From positions 558,001-622,000 of the forward strand of contig NZ_JANBVS010000001.1 of NCBI RefSeq assembly GCF_024586915.1: a stretch of DNA of 64,000 bases, in the 5' to 3' direction. Below the pieces are notes generated by a model, which was given only the letters and a program-made list of their open reading frames with translations, had not been told where the DNA came from and made no database searches. Numbering within the stretch: position 1 is the first letter of the stretch; the number at the start of each line of letters is the position of its first letter. Shown here piece after piece: positions 47,324 through 57,964 of the stretch. Source of the stretch: Bradyrhizobium sp. SRS-191. Lineage in GTDB: Bacteria; Pseudomonadota; Alphaproteobacteria; Rhizobiales; Xanthobacteraceae. Made by a program: the position numbers and the translations under genes.

Positions 47324-49009
47324 TCACCCCTTGGCGACTTCCTTCGCGAACGTGTCGCGCAGGCCGATTGTGCGGTTGAACACGAGCTTGTCCGGCGTCG
47401 AGTCCGCATCCCGCACGAAGTAGCCCTGCCGCTCGAACTGCATCGGCTCCGCGGAATTGCTCGCGGCGATCGCGGGCTCGATGCGCGCGTCGGTCAGCAC
47501 CTCCAGCGAGTTCGGGTTGAGGTCGGCGGTGAAGTCGGCGGCGTTCGGGCTCGGATTGGCGAACAGCTGGTTGTAGAGCCGGATCTCGGCGGTCAGCGAC
47601 TGCGCCGCCGGCAGCCAGTGCATCGTCGCCTTGACCTTGCGTCCATCCGGAGCATTGCCGCCCTTGGTCGCCGGGTCGTAGGTGCAGCGGAGCTCGACGA
47701 TCTCGCCGGAATCGTTCTTGATCACCTCGCGGCACTTGATGAAATAGGCGTAGCGCAGCCGCACCTCGTTGCCCGGCGACAGGCGGAAGAACTTCTTCGG
47801 CGGGTTCTCCATGAAGTCGTCCTGCTCGATATAGAGCTCGCGGCCGAAGGCGATCTTGCGCGTGCCGGCCGCGGGATCATCCGGATGGTTGATCGCCTCG
47901 AGCTCCTCGACCTGCCCTTCCGGATAGTTCTCGATCACCACCTTCAGAGGACGCAGCACCGCCATGCGGCGCTGGGCCGTGCGGTTCAGCTCCTCACGGA
48001 TGCAGAATTCGAGCATGCCGACGTCGACGATGCTGTTGGCCTTGGCGATGCCGATGCGCTTGATGAATTCGCGCACCGCCGCCGGCGGCACGCCGCGGCG
48101 CTTCAGACCGGCGATGGTCGGCATGCGCGGATCGTTCCAGCCGGAGACATGGCCGTCCTGCACCAGCCGCGTCAGCACCCGCTTCGACAGCAGCGTGTAG
48201 GTGAGGTTGAGGCGCGCGAACTCGTACTGGCGCGGATGCGACGGCACCGGCAGCTTGTCGAGCAGCCACTCGTAGAGCGGCCGGTGATCCTCGAATTCGA
48301 GCGTGCAGATCGAATGCGTCACGCCCTCGATCGCGTCCGACTGGCCGTGGGCGTAGTCGTAGCTCGGATAGATCTTCCAGGTGTCGCCGGTGCGCGGATG
48401 ATGCGCGTGCAGGATCCGGTACAGTACGGGGTCGCGCAGATTGATGTTGCCGGCGGCCATGTCGATCTTGGCGCGCAGCACGCGCGCGCCGTTGGGGAAT
48501 TCACCCGCCTTCATGCGCCGGAACAGGTCGAGATTCTCCTCGACCGAGCGGTCGCGGAACGGGCTGTTCTTGCCGGGCTCGGTCAAGGTGCCGCGCGACA
48601 GCCGGATCTCCTCCTGGGTCTGGTCGTCGACATAAGCGAGGCCGGCCTTGATCAGGCCTTCCGCCCAGTCGTAGAGCCGCTCGAAATAATCCGAGGCATA
48701 GAACAGGTTGTCGCCCCAGTCGTAGCCGAGCCAGCGCACGTCGGCCTGGATCGAGTCGATGTATTCCTGCTCTTCCTTGGTCGGATTGGTGTCGTCGAAG
48801 CGCAGATTGCAGCGGCCGCCGAACTCCCGGGCGATGCCGAAATTTAGACCGATCGACTTGGCATGGCCGATATGCAGGTAGCCGTTCGGCTCCGGCGGGA
48901 ACCGGGTGACGACCGCCTTGTGCTTGCCGCTGTCGAGATCGGCCTGGACGATGTCGCGGATGAAGTCGCGCCCTGCCTCTGCCGCCGCTGCCGTGTCGTT
49001 CGTGGTCAT
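47324..49009 (-). CDS. glnS: Glutaminyl-tRNA synthetase
   Basis: Charges tRNA-Gln directly with glutamine; 561 residues, usual length. Catalytic motifs are [22 protein letters not shown] (HIGH) and LLSKR (KMSKS-like), with the GlnRS/GluRS class Ib fold and a C-terminal anticodon-binding beta barrel (about 340-560; [28 protein letters not shown]). GlnRS is patchily distributed in alphaproteobacteria, many of which make Gln-tRNA through GatCAB instead. Start ATG 49009 is used; the TTG at 49012 precedes it. It is divergent from gltX, 136 bp apart. Confidence 0.97.
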   Translation of the reverse strand: MTTNDTAAAAEAGRDFIRDIVQADLDSGKHKAVVTRFPPEPNGYLHIGHAKSIGLNFGIAREFGGRCNLRFDDTNPTKEEQEYIDSIQADVRWLGYDWGDNLFYASDYFERLYDWAEGLIKAGLAYVDDQTQEEIRLSRGTLTEPGKNSPFRDRSVEENLDLFRRMKAGEFPNGARVLRAKIDMAAGNINLRDPVLYRILHAHHPRTGDTWKIYPSYDYAHGQSDAIEGVTHSICTLEFEDHRPLYEWLLDKLPVPSHPRQYEFARLNLTYTLLSKRVLTRLVQDGHVSGWNDPRMPTIAGLKRRGVPPAAVREFIKRIGIAKANSIVDVGMLEFCIREELNRTAQRRMAVLRPLKVVIENYPEGQVEELEAINHPDDPAAGTRKIAFGRELYIEQDDFMENPPKKFFRLSPGNEVRLRYAYFIKCREVIKNDSGEIVELRCTYDPATKGGNAPDGRKVKATMHWLPAAQSLTAEIRLYNQLFANPSPNAADFTADLNPNSLEVLTDARIEPAIAASNSAEPMQFERQGYFVRDADSTPDKLVFNRTIGLRDTFAKEVAKG

Positions 49010-49145
49010 CAAGAATATCCTGCTCCGGAATTTGGCAGCCTATCTGCCAAATCCGCCTGCCCCAAGGAAGGCTTTAGTTATGCGGTAGGCCTGCTATACA
49101 CCCCCCGCCCTTTACAGCCCCTGCCTGGATTTCGTGCTGCCGCCC

Positions 49146-50582
49146 ATGACCACCCCGACCACCTCACCGATCGTCACGCGCTTTGCCCCCTCCCCGACCG
49201 GCTTTCTCCACATCGGAGGCGCCCGGACGGCCCTGTTCAACTGGCTGTATGCGCGCGGCCGCGGCGGCAAGATGCTGCTGCGGATCGAGGACACCGACCG
49301 CGAGCGCTCGACCGATGCGGCCATCACGGCGATCCTCGACGGGCTGAAATGGCTTGAGCTCGATTGGGACGGCGAGGTCATCTACCAATATAGCCGCGCC
49401 GCCAGGCATCGCGAGGTCGCCGAGCAGCTGCTCGCCAGCGGCATGGCGTATCGCTGCTATGCCACGGCGGAAGAACTGGCAGCCATGCGTGAGAAGGCGC
49501 GCGCCGAGGGCCGCACCCGGCTCTACGACGGCCTATGGCGCGACCGCGATCCGAAGGAGGCGCCCGAGGGCGTCAAGCCGACCATCCGGCTGCGTGCGCC
49601 GCTGACCGGCGAGACCGTGATCGAGGACCAGGTGCAGGGCCGCGTGGTCTGGCAGAACGAGAATCTCGACGATCTCGTGCTGCTGCGAGGCGATGGCAAT
49701 CCGACCTACATGCTGGCGGTGGTCGTCGACGACCACGACATGGGCGTCACCCACGTGATCCGCGGCGACGACCATCTGATCAACGCCGCGCGCCAGAAGC
49801 AGATCTACGATGCGCTGGGCTGGACGGTGCCGTCGATGTCGCACATCCCGCTGATTCATGGGCCTGATGGATCGAAGCTGTCGAAGCGCCACGGCGCGCT
49901 CGGCGTCGATGCCTACCGCGCCATGGGATATCTGCCGTCCGCCCTGCGCAATTACCTGGTGCGGCTCGGCTGGAGCCATGGCGACCAGGAGATCTTCTCC
50001 ACCGAAGAGATGATCGGGGCATTCGACCTGCCGGCGATCGGCCGCTCGGCGGCGCGCTTCGACTTCGCCAAGCTCGAGAATCTCAACGGCCATTACATCC
50101 GGCACAGCGCCGACGCCGCGTTGGTCCGCCAGTTCGAGGACGTGCTGAATTACGTGCCGAACGGCGCGGCGCTGAAGGCCAAGCTCAACGACGCCACCCG
50201 CGCGCAGCTCACCCAGGCGATGCCGAGCCTGAAGGAGCGCGCCAAGACGCTCTTGGAGCTGATCGATGGCGCCGCCTTCATCTTCGCCGACCGGCCGCTT
50301 CCGATCGATGCCAAGGCCGCCGCGCTGCTCACGCCGGAGAGCCGCGCCCTGATCGGCCGGCTGCACGACGCGCTGGCCGCGGTCGAGTCCTGGAGCGGGC
50401 CCGCCACGGAAGCCGCGCTGCGTGCGTTCGCGGAAGCTAACAATCTCAAGCTGGGCGCGGTGGCGCAGCCGCTGCGCGCCGCGCTGACCGGACGGACGAC
50501 TTCACCCGGCATTTTCGACGTTCTCGCCATCCTCGGGCGTGATGAATCCTTAGGCCGTCTTAAGGATCAGACCACCGCATAA
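49146..50582 (+). CDS. gltX: Glutamyl-tRNA synthetase
   Basis: Charges tRNA-Glu with glutamate; 478 residues. HIGH motif in [25 protein letters not shown] and KMSKS-like [12 protein letters not shown] near residue 245. The C-terminal anticodon-binding region (about 330-470) is helical. Divergent from glnS; the order gltX-gltA is conserved in related genomes. The ATG at 49146 is used; a GTG four codons earlier is in frame. Its product also supplies glutamyl-tRNA for tetrapyrrole synthesis in bacteria using the C5 path, which this window does not show. Confidence 0.97.
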   Translation: MTTPTTSPIVTRFAPSPTGFLHIGGARTALFNWLYARGRGGKMLLRIEDTDRERSTDAAITAILDGLKWLELDWDGEVIYQYSRAARHREVAEQLLASGMAYRCYATAEELAAMREKARAEGRTRLYDGLWRDRDPKEAPEGVKPTIRLRAPLTGETVIEDQVQGRVVWQNENLDDLVLLRGDGNPTYMLAVVVDDHDMGVTHVIRGDDHLINAARQKQIYDALGWTVPSMSHIPLIHGPDGSKLSKRHGALGVDAYRAMGYLPSALRNYLVRLGWSHGDQEIFSTEEMIGAFDLPAIGRSAARFDFAKLENLNGHYIRHSADAALVRQFEDVLNYVPNGAALKAKLNDATRAQLTQAMPSLKERAKTLLELIDGAAFIFADRPLPIDAKAAALLTPESRALIGRLHDALAAVESWSGPATEAALRAFAEANNLKLGAVAQPLRAALTGRTTSPGIFDVLAILGRDESLGRLKDQTTA

Positions 50583-50736
50583 GGTCTCATTTACCCCCAT
50601 CTTGCAGCGCACAGGGCAATACGATACGCATCTGTGCGGCACCAAAAGGCGTTCTAGGCTTTGACATTCAAACCACGTTGCGGCGGGCTCGTTGACGGAT
50701 GTGAGAGCCGAAGGACACTAGTAAGTATAAGATTCC

Positions 50737-50825
50737 AGTGCAGTTTCGGATTTGACCTTCGCTTAAGGTCTTCGCAGCAAGAGTGATGCGAACGTCGCTG
50801 ACGCGAATGTCAAAGAAGCTGCACT
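50737..50825 (+). promoter_or_regulatory. Structured gltA leader
   Basis: Arms 50737-50747 (AGTGCAGTTTC) and 50815-50825 (GAAGCTGCACT) pair with one G-T wobble, and continue inward with TTTGAC against GTCAAA across a 3-base bulge, a stem of about 17 pairs. Inside, GACCTT...AAGGTC forms a second hairpin and GCGAACGTCGC a third, so a branched fold is likely. It ends 87 bases before the gltA ATG. A possible -35/-10 start (TTGACATT near 50661) could make this the 5' leader of gltA. Its function is unknown. Confidence 0.5.
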
Positions 50826-50912
50826 AGATAAAGTCCACCCGCCCTGCCATCTCTGACAAAGAACAAGGGCCAAGACTAACGATCAGCCTAACGATCTCAT
50901 CGGGGACAAACG

Positions 50913-52217
<1,305 letters not shown>

Positions 52218-52244
52218 TCAAACAGCACGCGTGAGATCAGATCC

Positions 52245-52275
52245 AAGGCCCGTCCACGCTGGACGGGCCTTTTTT
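52245..52275 (+). terminator. Factor-independent terminator after gltA
   Basis: AAGGCCCGTCCA, a CGC loop, TGGACGGGCCTT, then six T in all: a perfect 12-pair stem and U-run 27 bases after the gltA stop. This is the clearest terminator in the window. Confidence 0.93.
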
Positions 52276-52314
52276 ATTGCGGCCGGCTGTGCTTGCGCTG
52301 AAGCTGGTGAGCAG

Positions 52315-52456
52315 CCGTAGGGTGGGCAAAGCAGCCGCCGCCAGGCGGCAGCGTGCCCACCGTCGATCAGCGAACTCAGCGGCAAGATGGTGGGCACGGC
52401 GCCTCCGCGATCTCATGAGTGGAGAGAGCACGGCGGCGCCTTTGCCCACCCTACGG
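52315..52456. repeat. Palindromic repeat family 2, copy 2 (upstream of dienelactone-hydrolase gene)
   Basis: Ends CCGTAGGGTGGGCAAAG and CTTTGCCCACCCTACGG are exact complements; inside are GTGCCCACC and GGTGGGCAC. It shares long identical stretches with 53276-53416 (for example GCCGCCGCCAGGCGGCAGC and AGATGGTGGGCACGGCG), in the same orientation. The downstream gene starts 33 bases later. Confidence 0.9.
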
Positions 52457-52488
52457 CTCACTGCTGTTCAACTCATAAGGCAAGAGCG

Positions 52489-53262
52489 ATGGCGAAACGG
52501 CTCGCGACTTTCCGAACGTTGTGTATCGCGGCGATCGGGCTGGCTTTCGTCCACACAACGCCGGCGTGCGCAGTGGATGCGGTTGCGCAGGAACTGACCG
52601 TATCCGCGCCCGACGCGTCCATGACGATCAAGTTGTTTGCCGGTCAGCATGAAGGTCAGCGGCCGGCCGTGATCATCCTCCATGGCGCGCAGGGGATCGA
52701 GCGGTTTGCGGCCGCGTATTCCCGCTATGCCCAGGCGCTGGCCGCGAAAGGCATCGATGCAGCTCTCGTCGCCTACTACGACGCAAACGACCTCGGCCAG
52801 ATGAGCTCCGCTGATCCAAAAATCCGGCAGGCCTATTTCTCGGCTCATGTTGCGACATGGTCGGAGCGTGTCCGCGGCGTGGTCTCTCTGCTTGTTCGCC
52901 GGGAAAATTTCTCCGGCAAGATCGGGCTTCTCGGCTTCTCCAATGGTGGTTTCCTTGCGGTAGCCACCGCCGCGGATCCACGCATCACGGCGATGGTGGT
53001 GCTCTACGCCGGGCGTCCCGACGTTCAGGAGGCGGGCGCGTTTCATCTGCCGCCCCTGCTCGCGCTGCACGGCGATGCCGATCGCAACGTGCCGCTGTCA
53101 TCCGGCAAGGCGCTGGTCGAAGCAGCCCAAGCAGCAGGCGGAGAGGCCGACCTGGTGGTCTATTCCGGAATGGGCCATGGCTTCGACTTCGACGCGGCAC
53201 GCCCCGAGGCCGCGGACGCGCTTGCACGGGCAACCAGCTTTTTCCTGGAGCGATTGAAGTGA
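52489..53262 (+). CDS. Exported dienelactone-hydrolase-family protein
   Basis: 257 residues. Signal peptide about 1-28 (TFRTLCIAAIGLAFVHTTPACA). Alpha/beta hydrolase with nucleophile GFSNGG (Ser in place of the family Cys), Asp in LHGDADRNV and His in GMGHGFD. The oxyanion-loop HGAQG follows the VIILHG strand. Substrate unknown; dienelactone itself is only a family name. The ATG at 52489 has AAGG upstream; the longer frame to 52387 is translated repeat. It stands alone between two repeat copies, with a terminator before and the lipid A cluster on the other strand after. Confidence 0.9.
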   Translation: MAKRLATFRTLCIAAIGLAFVHTTPACAVDAVAQELTVSAPDASMTIKLFAGQHEGQRPAVIILHGAQGIERFAAAYSRYAQALAAKGIDAALVAYYDANDLGQMSSADPKIRQAYFSAHVATWSERVRGVVSLLVRRENFSGKIGLLGFSNGGFLAVATAADPRITAMVVLYAGRPDVQEAGAFHLPPLLALHGDADRNVPLSSGKALVEAAQAAGGEADLVVYSGMGHGFDFDAARPEAADALARATSFFLERLK

Positions 53263-53275
53263 TGCTGGTGTCGTG

Positions 53276-53416
53276 CCGTAGGGTGGGCAAAGCGGCCGCC
53301 GCCAGGCGGCAGCGTGCCCACCGTCGATCGACGACCCGAGCAGAAGATGGTGGGCACGGCGCGACTACGAGTCTCCGTCAGGAAAGAGCACGGCCGCGCC
53401 TTTGCCCACCCTACGA
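53276..53416. repeat. Palindromic repeat family 2, copy 3 (downstream of dienelactone-hydrolase gene)
   Basis: Same design as 52315-52456, in the same orientation, starting 14 bases after the hydrolase stop and ending 15 bases before the lpxB stop. With its twin it brackets a single gene as a direct-repeat cassette of about 1.1 kb. Confidence 0.9.
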
Positions 53417-53430
53417 GACCGTCTTTGTTG

Positions 53431-54627
53431 TCAGGGCGTGCCCCGCGGTCCGCCGCGCATCGTGGCCAGAACGACCTCGGCTGCGCGCTCGCTGGGCGAG
53501 GCAGCGCCGGTCGACATGATGTCGTCGAGCCGGTCGAACGCTGCGACTTGGCGTGCACGGATCGGGCCGTTGCTCAGCAGATCGACCAGCACGGGCGCGA
53601 GGTTGTCGGCGGTGCAGGCCTCCTGCAAATGCTCCGGAATGACGTTCTCGCCGATCACGAGATTGGCGAGGATCACCGACTGGACCTTGACCAGGCGGCG
53701 CAGGATGAAGGCCTCGACCTCGCCGACACGATAGGCCGTCACCATCGGCACGCCGGAGATGGCGAGCTCCAGGGTGACCGTGCCCGACTTCGCGAGCGCC
53801 GCATGGGCGCTTCGAAAAGCTGCGCGCTTCTCGGCCTCGTCCGTGATGATCCGCGGCGCCACGGGCCAGCTCGCCACCCCTGCCCTGACGGCGGCTTCGA
53901 GATGCGGCGTGGTTGGCACCACCGCCTCGAACGCGATGCCTTGTGCCCGCAAGCGCGCCAGCGTCTCGCCGAACACGGCGACGTGGCGGGCGACCTCGCT
54001 GCGGCGGCTGCCGGGCAGCACCAGCAGCACCGGCGGCTTGGCATCGCGGCGCGCCTGCTCCGCTGCGCTCGGGCGCAGGCTGGCGAGCTGCTCGATCAGG
54101 GGATGGCCGACATAAGTGCAGGGCGGCCCGCCCAGCCTTTGAAACGCCTCCGGCTCGAACGGCAGCAGGCCCAGAACATGATCGATATAGCCGCGCATCG
54201 TGCGGGCCCGGCCCGGCCGCCACGCCCACACGGTGGGGGCGACGTAGTTCACGATCGGAATCGAGGAGTCCTTGGCGCGCACGCGCTTGGCGACGCGCTG
54301 CGTGAAATCGGGGCTGTCGATGATGACGAGCACGTCGGGCTGGCTTGCCACGACACTGTCCACGGTCTGGCGGAGCAGACGGAGGATCTTCGGCAGCTGC
54401 TTCAACACGCCGGTGAAGCCCATGATCGAGAGCTCCTCGATCGGAAACAGCGAGACGAGCCCCTCTCGCATCATGTCGCGACCGCCGACACCCGAGAACG
54501 CAACGCCGTCGCCGAGGCGCTGGCGCAGCACCTTCATCAGCCTGGCGCCAAGGCGATCGCCGGATTCTTCGGTGGCCACCAGGCAGATCCTGCGGATGGC
54601 CGGGCCGTCCGGTAGCTGCGCCGTCAC
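53431..54627 (-). CDS. lpxB: Lipid A disaccharide synthase
   Basis: Joins UDP-diacylglucosamine and lipid X into the tetraacyl disaccharide; 398 residues, usual length. Conserved blocks are ATEESGDRLGARLMKVLRQR, PDVLVIIDSPDFTQRVAKRVR, NYVAPTVWAWRPGRARTMRG, LPFEPEAFQRLGGPPCTYVGHP, VLPGSRRSEVARH and SGVPMVTAYRVG, as in GT19 enzymes. Start is GTG at 54627, overlapping the lpxI stop by four bases (GTGA), so coupled translation. Peripheral membrane protein on the cytosolic face. Last gene of the lipid A run. Confidence 0.97.
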   Translation of the reverse strand: MTAQLPDGPAIRRICLVATEESGDRLGARLMKVLRQRLGDGVAFSGVGGRDMMREGLVSLFPIEELSIMGFTGVLKQLPKILRLLRQTVDSVVASQPDVLVIIDSPDFTQRVAKRVRAKDSSIPIVNYVAPTVWAWRPGRARTMRGYIDHVLGLLPFEPEAFQRLGGPPCTYVGHPLIEQLASLRPSAAEQARRDAKPPVLLVLPGSRRSEVARHVAVFGETLARLRAQGIAFEAVVPTTPHLEAAVRAGVASWPVAPRIITDEAEKRAAFRSAHAALAKSGTVTLELAISGVPMVTAYRVGEVEAFILRRLVKVQSVILANLVIGENVIPEHLQEACTADNLAPVLVDLLSNGPIRARQVAAFDRLDDIMSTGAASPSERAAEVVLATMRGGPRGTP

Positions 54628-55481
54628 GCAGTCACACCGGTGATGAACACGCCGGCGCGATCGGCGGCCGATACAGTTTCCTGCGGATCGGCCAGCAGCG
54701 TGTGGGCCGATGCGACGGCGACGCCGGCAAGGCCAGCCGCCGCGAGACCTTCGACCGTGCGCGGGCCGATCGTCGGCAGATCATAGCGGAGGTCCTGGCC
54801 GGCCTTCGGCGCCTTCACCAGCACGCCCCGCCCCACGGCCGAGCGGATGCGGCGATCGGCGCGCAGACGCGCCACGCGGGCCAGCAGCCCGTCGGTGCCC
54901 TCGATGTCCTCCAGCGCGACGACATGGCCATCGATCACGACCACCGCCTGCCCGACATCGAACGGCGCCATCGCACGCAGCACAGCGAGCCCCTTGGCGA
55001 TATCGCCGGTGACGAGATCATTCGGCCGGCTGCGCGTCAGGTGCCCCTCGGGCACCAGCAGGTTGGGCGCGACGTCCTTCACGCCGATCATATGGAAGCC
55101 ATGGCGCTCGAAGATGCGCCCGACGCCCGACAGCAGATGATCGTCGCCGCCGCGGAACGCCGACCAGATGTAGGGCAGCTCGCGCAGCGTGCCCCAGTCG
55201 AAGCGGATCTCGGAGACCGCGGGGCGCACGAGGTTGCCGATGAACATCAGGTCGCGGACGCCTTCGGCCTTGAGCAGCTTCAAGGCATTGCCGAGCTGCC
55301 CGAGCCCGATCCAGTGATGACGGAAGCGGGCCAGCGGCTTGGGATCGCAGATGCCCTTCAGCGCGAACAGCACCGGCGTCTGCCCGCGCGCAACGATGGC
55401 GTCGCCGACCGCGAAGGGCAGCACGCCACCGGCTGCGATCAAGCCGACCGGCGGTGTGGTCTCGCTGGCCTGCCCGCACAT
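54624..55481 (-). CDS. lpxI: UDP-2,3-diacylglucosamine diphosphatase LpxI
   Basis: Cleaves UDP-2,3-diacylglucosamine to lipid X; the LpxI (DUF1009) type replaces LpxH in alphaproteobacteria. 285 residues from ATG 55481, five bases after the lpxA stop. Typical segments are VGLIAAGGVLPFAVGDAI, RFRHHWIGLGQLGNALKLLKAEGVRDLMFIGNL, ALEDIEGTDGLLARVARLR and LPTIGPRTVEGLAAAGLAGVAVA. Soluble. The overlap with lpxB by four bases and with the lpxA end show a tightly coupled lpxA-lpxI-lpxB block. Confidence 0.96.
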   Translation of the reverse strand: MCGQASETTPPVGLIAAGGVLPFAVGDAIVARGQTPVLFALKGICDPKPLARFRHHWIGLGQLGNALKLLKAEGVRDLMFIGNLVRPAVSEIRFDWGTLRELPYIWSAFRGGDDHLLSGVGRIFERHGFHMIGVKDVAPNLLVPEGHLTRSRPNDLVTGDIAKGLAVLRAMAPFDVGQAVVVIDGHVVALEDIEGTDGLLARVARLRADRRIRSAVGRGVLVKAPKAGQDLRYDLPTIGPRTVEGLAAAGLAGVAVASAHTLLADPQETVSAADRAGVFITGVTA

Positions 55482-55486
55482 AGCCG

Positions 55487-56299
55487 TCAGAGCTCGGTCG
55501 GCGCGGATCTGCCGATGTCCGGCAAACACAGCGCGCGGTGACGGCCTCCGCCGATGAAGGCGAGGATCTCGGCGATGGCCGGATCGTCGCCGGCCATCGG
55601 CTGCACCGCCACGAGGCGGTCGGCGAACACGCCGGGACCGTGGAACAGTTTCTGATAGAAGGCGCGCACGGTGGCGAGCCGCTCGCGGGTGAACTTGCGC
55701 CGTTTCATGCCGATGACGTTGAGGCCTTCCAGCGCGGCATACTGGCCGTTGACGAGGCCATAGGGAATGATGTCCCCGCGCACGCCGCAGACGCCGCCGA
55801 CCATCACGCCGTGGCCGATGCGGGTGAACTGATGCACGGCGGAGAGGCCGCCGATATAGACGGCATCACCGACCTCGACATGGCCGCCGAGCGTCGCCGA
55901 GGTCGCGAAGATCACGTTGTTGCCGACGACGCAATCATGCGCGACATGCGCGTTGTTCATGAAGAAGCCGGCGTTGCCGATCTTGGTCAACCCGCCGCCC
56001 TTGGTGGTGCCGATGTTCATCGTCACGCCTTCGCGGAAGGTGTTGCCGGAGCCGATCTCGAGCCGGTGCGGCTCGCCGCGATAGCTGAGATCCTGCGGCG
56101 CGCCGCCGAGCACGACGAACGGCGAGATGACGTTGTCGTCGCCGAGCGTGGTGTGGCCCATGATCTGGACCTGGCTGATCAGCTTGCAGTTGGCGCCGAT
56201 CACGACGTTCGGGCCGATGATGCAATAGGGACCGATCACGGTCCCCTCGCCGATCACGGCGCCATCCTCGACGCGGGCGGTGGGATCAATCTTGCTCAT
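55487..56299 (-). CDS. lpxA: UDP-N-acetylglucosamine acyltransferase
   Basis: First enzyme of lipid A synthesis; 270 residues of hexapeptide-repeat left-handed beta helix. Repeats such as VGEGTVIGPYCIIGPNVVIGAN are evident, catalytic histidine in NNAHVAHDCVVGNN, and the C-terminal helical domain begins near KRRKFTRERLATVRAFY. Trimeric. Some relatives acylate diamino-glucose (GlcN3N) rather than GlcNAc, and bradyrhizobial lipid A uses GlcN3N, so the substrate may differ; this is inference. It follows fabZ by 30 bases. Confidence 0.97.
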   Translation of the reverse strand: MSKIDPTARVEDGAVIGEGTVIGPYCIIGPNVVIGANCKLISQVQIMGHTTLGDDNVISPFVVLGGAPQDLSYRGEPHRLEIGSGNTFREGVTMNIGTTKGGGLTKIGNAGFFMNNAHVAHDCVVGNNVIFATSATLGGHVEVGDAVYIGGLSAVHQFTRIGHGVMVGGVCGVRGDIIPYGLVNGQYAALEGLNVIGMKRRKFTRERLATVRAFYQKLFHGPGVFADRLVAVQPMAGDDPAIAEILAFIGGGRHRALCLPDIGRSAPTEL

Positions 56300-56329
56300 C
56301 TCAACGCAACCAACTCTCTCGTCTCACGC

Positions 56330-56788
56330 TCAGTCGGTCAGCATCGCGCCGACATCGGCCTCGGCGACCACAACGCCGTCGACCTTGGCATCGCCGTGAA
56401 ACCACCACATCGTCTTGCGGCGGCCGATCGAGCGCATGTGATACTCGATGGTCTGGCCCGGCAGCACCGGCTTGCGGAACTTGCACTTGTCGATGGTGAG
56501 GAAATACACCGCGCGCGGCTTTTCCGTGCCCTCGACCGACTTGATGCCGATCACGCCGGCCGTCTGCGCCATGCCCTCGATCATCAGCACGCCCGGATAC
56601 ACCGGCCGCTCCGGGAAATGGCCCTGGAAGCACGGCTCGTTGAACGAGACGTTCTTGACGCCGATGCCGCTGTAATCGGCCCGGATGTTCTTCACGCGGT
56701 CGATCAGGAGAAACGGGTTACGGTGCGGCAGCGTCTTCAGAATCTCGTTGATGTCGATGTCCGCAAACTTGATGGGTGACTCCTCCAT
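56330..56788 (-). CDS. fabZ: 3-hydroxyacyl-ACP dehydratase FabZ
   Basis: Dehydrates (3R)-hydroxyacyl-ACP in fatty-acid elongation; 152 residues, hot-dog fold. Catalytic histidine is in [16 protein letters not shown] and the glutamate in [23 protein letters not shown] opens the family pattern. Its start (ATG 56788) overlaps the lpxD stop by one base (TGATG), and an in-frame GTG at 56791 is the alternative. It competes with LpxA/LpxD for hydroxyacyl-ACP, which explains its place in the lipid A cluster. Confidence 0.97.
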   Translation of the reverse strand: MEESPIKFADIDINEILKTLPHRNPFLLIDRVKNIRADYSGIGVKNVSFNEPCFQGHFPERPVYPGVLMIEGMAQTAGVIGIKSVEGTEKPRAVYFLTIDKCKFRKPVLPGQTIEYHMRSIGRRKTMWWFHGDAKVDGVVVAEADVGAMLTD

Positions 56789-57852
56789 CACTCCCGTCCT
56801 TCGTCCCTGCTCGCTGCCTGATCACGCACCAGCCGTTCCACCGCAACGATCTCGCGGAACCACTGCTTGGTCGGCTTGGCGAAGAAGCCGCCCCACCGTC
56901 CGTTCGGCGGGATGTCGTCCTTGACGCCGCTCATGGCGGTCACCTGGGCGCCATCACCGATCGTGAGGTGATTGTTGATACCGACCTTCGCCCCAAGGGC
57001 GACGTTGTCGCCGATCGTAAGGCTGCCTGCCAGTCCGATCTGGGCCGCCAGCAGGCAATGTCTCCCGATTGTGACATTGTGGCCGATCTGCACCTGGTTG
57101 TCGATTTTGGTGCCTTCGCCGATCACCGTGTCGCGGAGGCTGCCGCGGTCGATCGTCGTACCGGCGCCGACCTCGACATAATTCTGGATGATCACGCGCC
57201 CGGTCTGCGGCACCTTGGTGTGGCCGTTGGCTCCGAAGAAGATGAAGCCGTAGCCGTCCTGGCCGATGCTGCAGCCGGGATGGATCAGCACGTCATTGCC
57301 GATCAGCGCGCATTGGATGACGGTCCGGGCGCCGACATTGCAGTCGCGGCCGATCTTGACGTGGGCGCCGATCACGGCGCCGGCGCCGACAATCGTGCCC
57401 GAGCCGATCTCAACATGGGCGCCGATCACAGCCAAGGGCTCGACGATCACGCCATCCTCCAGCCGGGCGCTGGGGTCGATGATCGCCTGGGGCGAGATGC
57501 CGTCGTCGCCGAACCAGGGTTGCGGGCGCAGCGCGTCGGCATGAAACTCGCGCGCCAGCTGCACGAAGGCGCGGAACGGCTGGTTGGCCCTGACGACCGC
57601 GACATGCGCCGGCACCCGCGCCTCGAAACGCGGGCTCACCAGGCAGGCGCCGGCCTTGGTGCGGGCGAGCTGATCGGCGTATTTGAGGTTGTCGAAGAAC
57701 GCCAGATGCATCGGCCCGGCCTCGTCCAGCGAGGCGAGCCCCTTGATCACCCTGTCGCCCTGGGAGGCGTCGACGAGCACCGCATTCGCCTTCGCTGCGA
57801 TCGCCGCCAGGGTCGTCGGGGGTGGAGGTTGGAAGAAGGTCGGCTGGGCCAT
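56788..57852 (-). CDS. lpxD: UDP-3-O-acylglucosamine N-acyltransferase
   Basis: Adds the N-linked hydroxyacyl chain of lipid A; 354 residues. N-terminal uridine-binding domain about 1-100, then hexapeptide beta helix ([32 protein letters not shown]) with catalytic histidine in [24 protein letters not shown], and a C-terminal helix. Trimeric, cytosolic. It is 112 bases downstream of bamA on the minus strand, with a strong hairpin between, and overlaps fabZ by one base. Together with bamA it links lipid A and outer-membrane protein synthesis. Confidence 0.97.
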   Translation of the reverse strand: MAQPTFFQPPPPTTLAAIAAKANAVLVDASQGDRVIKGLASLDEAGPMHLAFFDNLKYADQLARTKAGACLVSPRFEARVPAHVAVVRANQPFRAFVQLAREFHADALRPQPWFGDDGISPQAIIDPSARLEDGVIVEPLAVIGAHVEIGSGTIVGAGAVIGAHVKIGRDCNVGARTVIQCALIGNDVLIHPGCSIGQDGYGFIFFGANGHTKVPQTGRVIIQNYVEVGAGTTIDRGSLRDTVIGEGTKIDNQVQIGHNVTIGRHCLLAAQIGLAGSLTIGDNVALGAKVGINNHLTIGDGAQVTAMSGVKDDIPPNGRWGGFFAKPTKQWFREIVAVERLVRDQAASRDEGRE

Positions 57853-57923
57853 CCCGTCACACTCTCAAAACATCAGAGCCCGGCTCCAGTCTCCCGGAAC
57901 CGAGCTCTCATCTCTTACACCGG

Positions 57924-57947
57924 CCGGGTTGGTGGATGCCAACCCGG
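57924..57947 (-). other. 9 bp perfect hairpin between bamA and lpxD
   Basis: CCGGGTTGG (57924-57932) and CCAACCCGG (57939-57947) pair exactly around TGGATG, 18 bases after the bamA stop. On the minus strand no U-run follows, so it may trim or attenuate readthrough from bamA into lpxD rather than end it. Confidence 0.5.
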
Positions 57948-57964
57948 ATTTTGGGGGCTCAGGC

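Noticed and set aside
52387..52488. N-terminal extension of the dienelactone-hydrolase protein
   Set aside because: It would translate the family 2 repeat; the signal peptide begins at ATG 52489.
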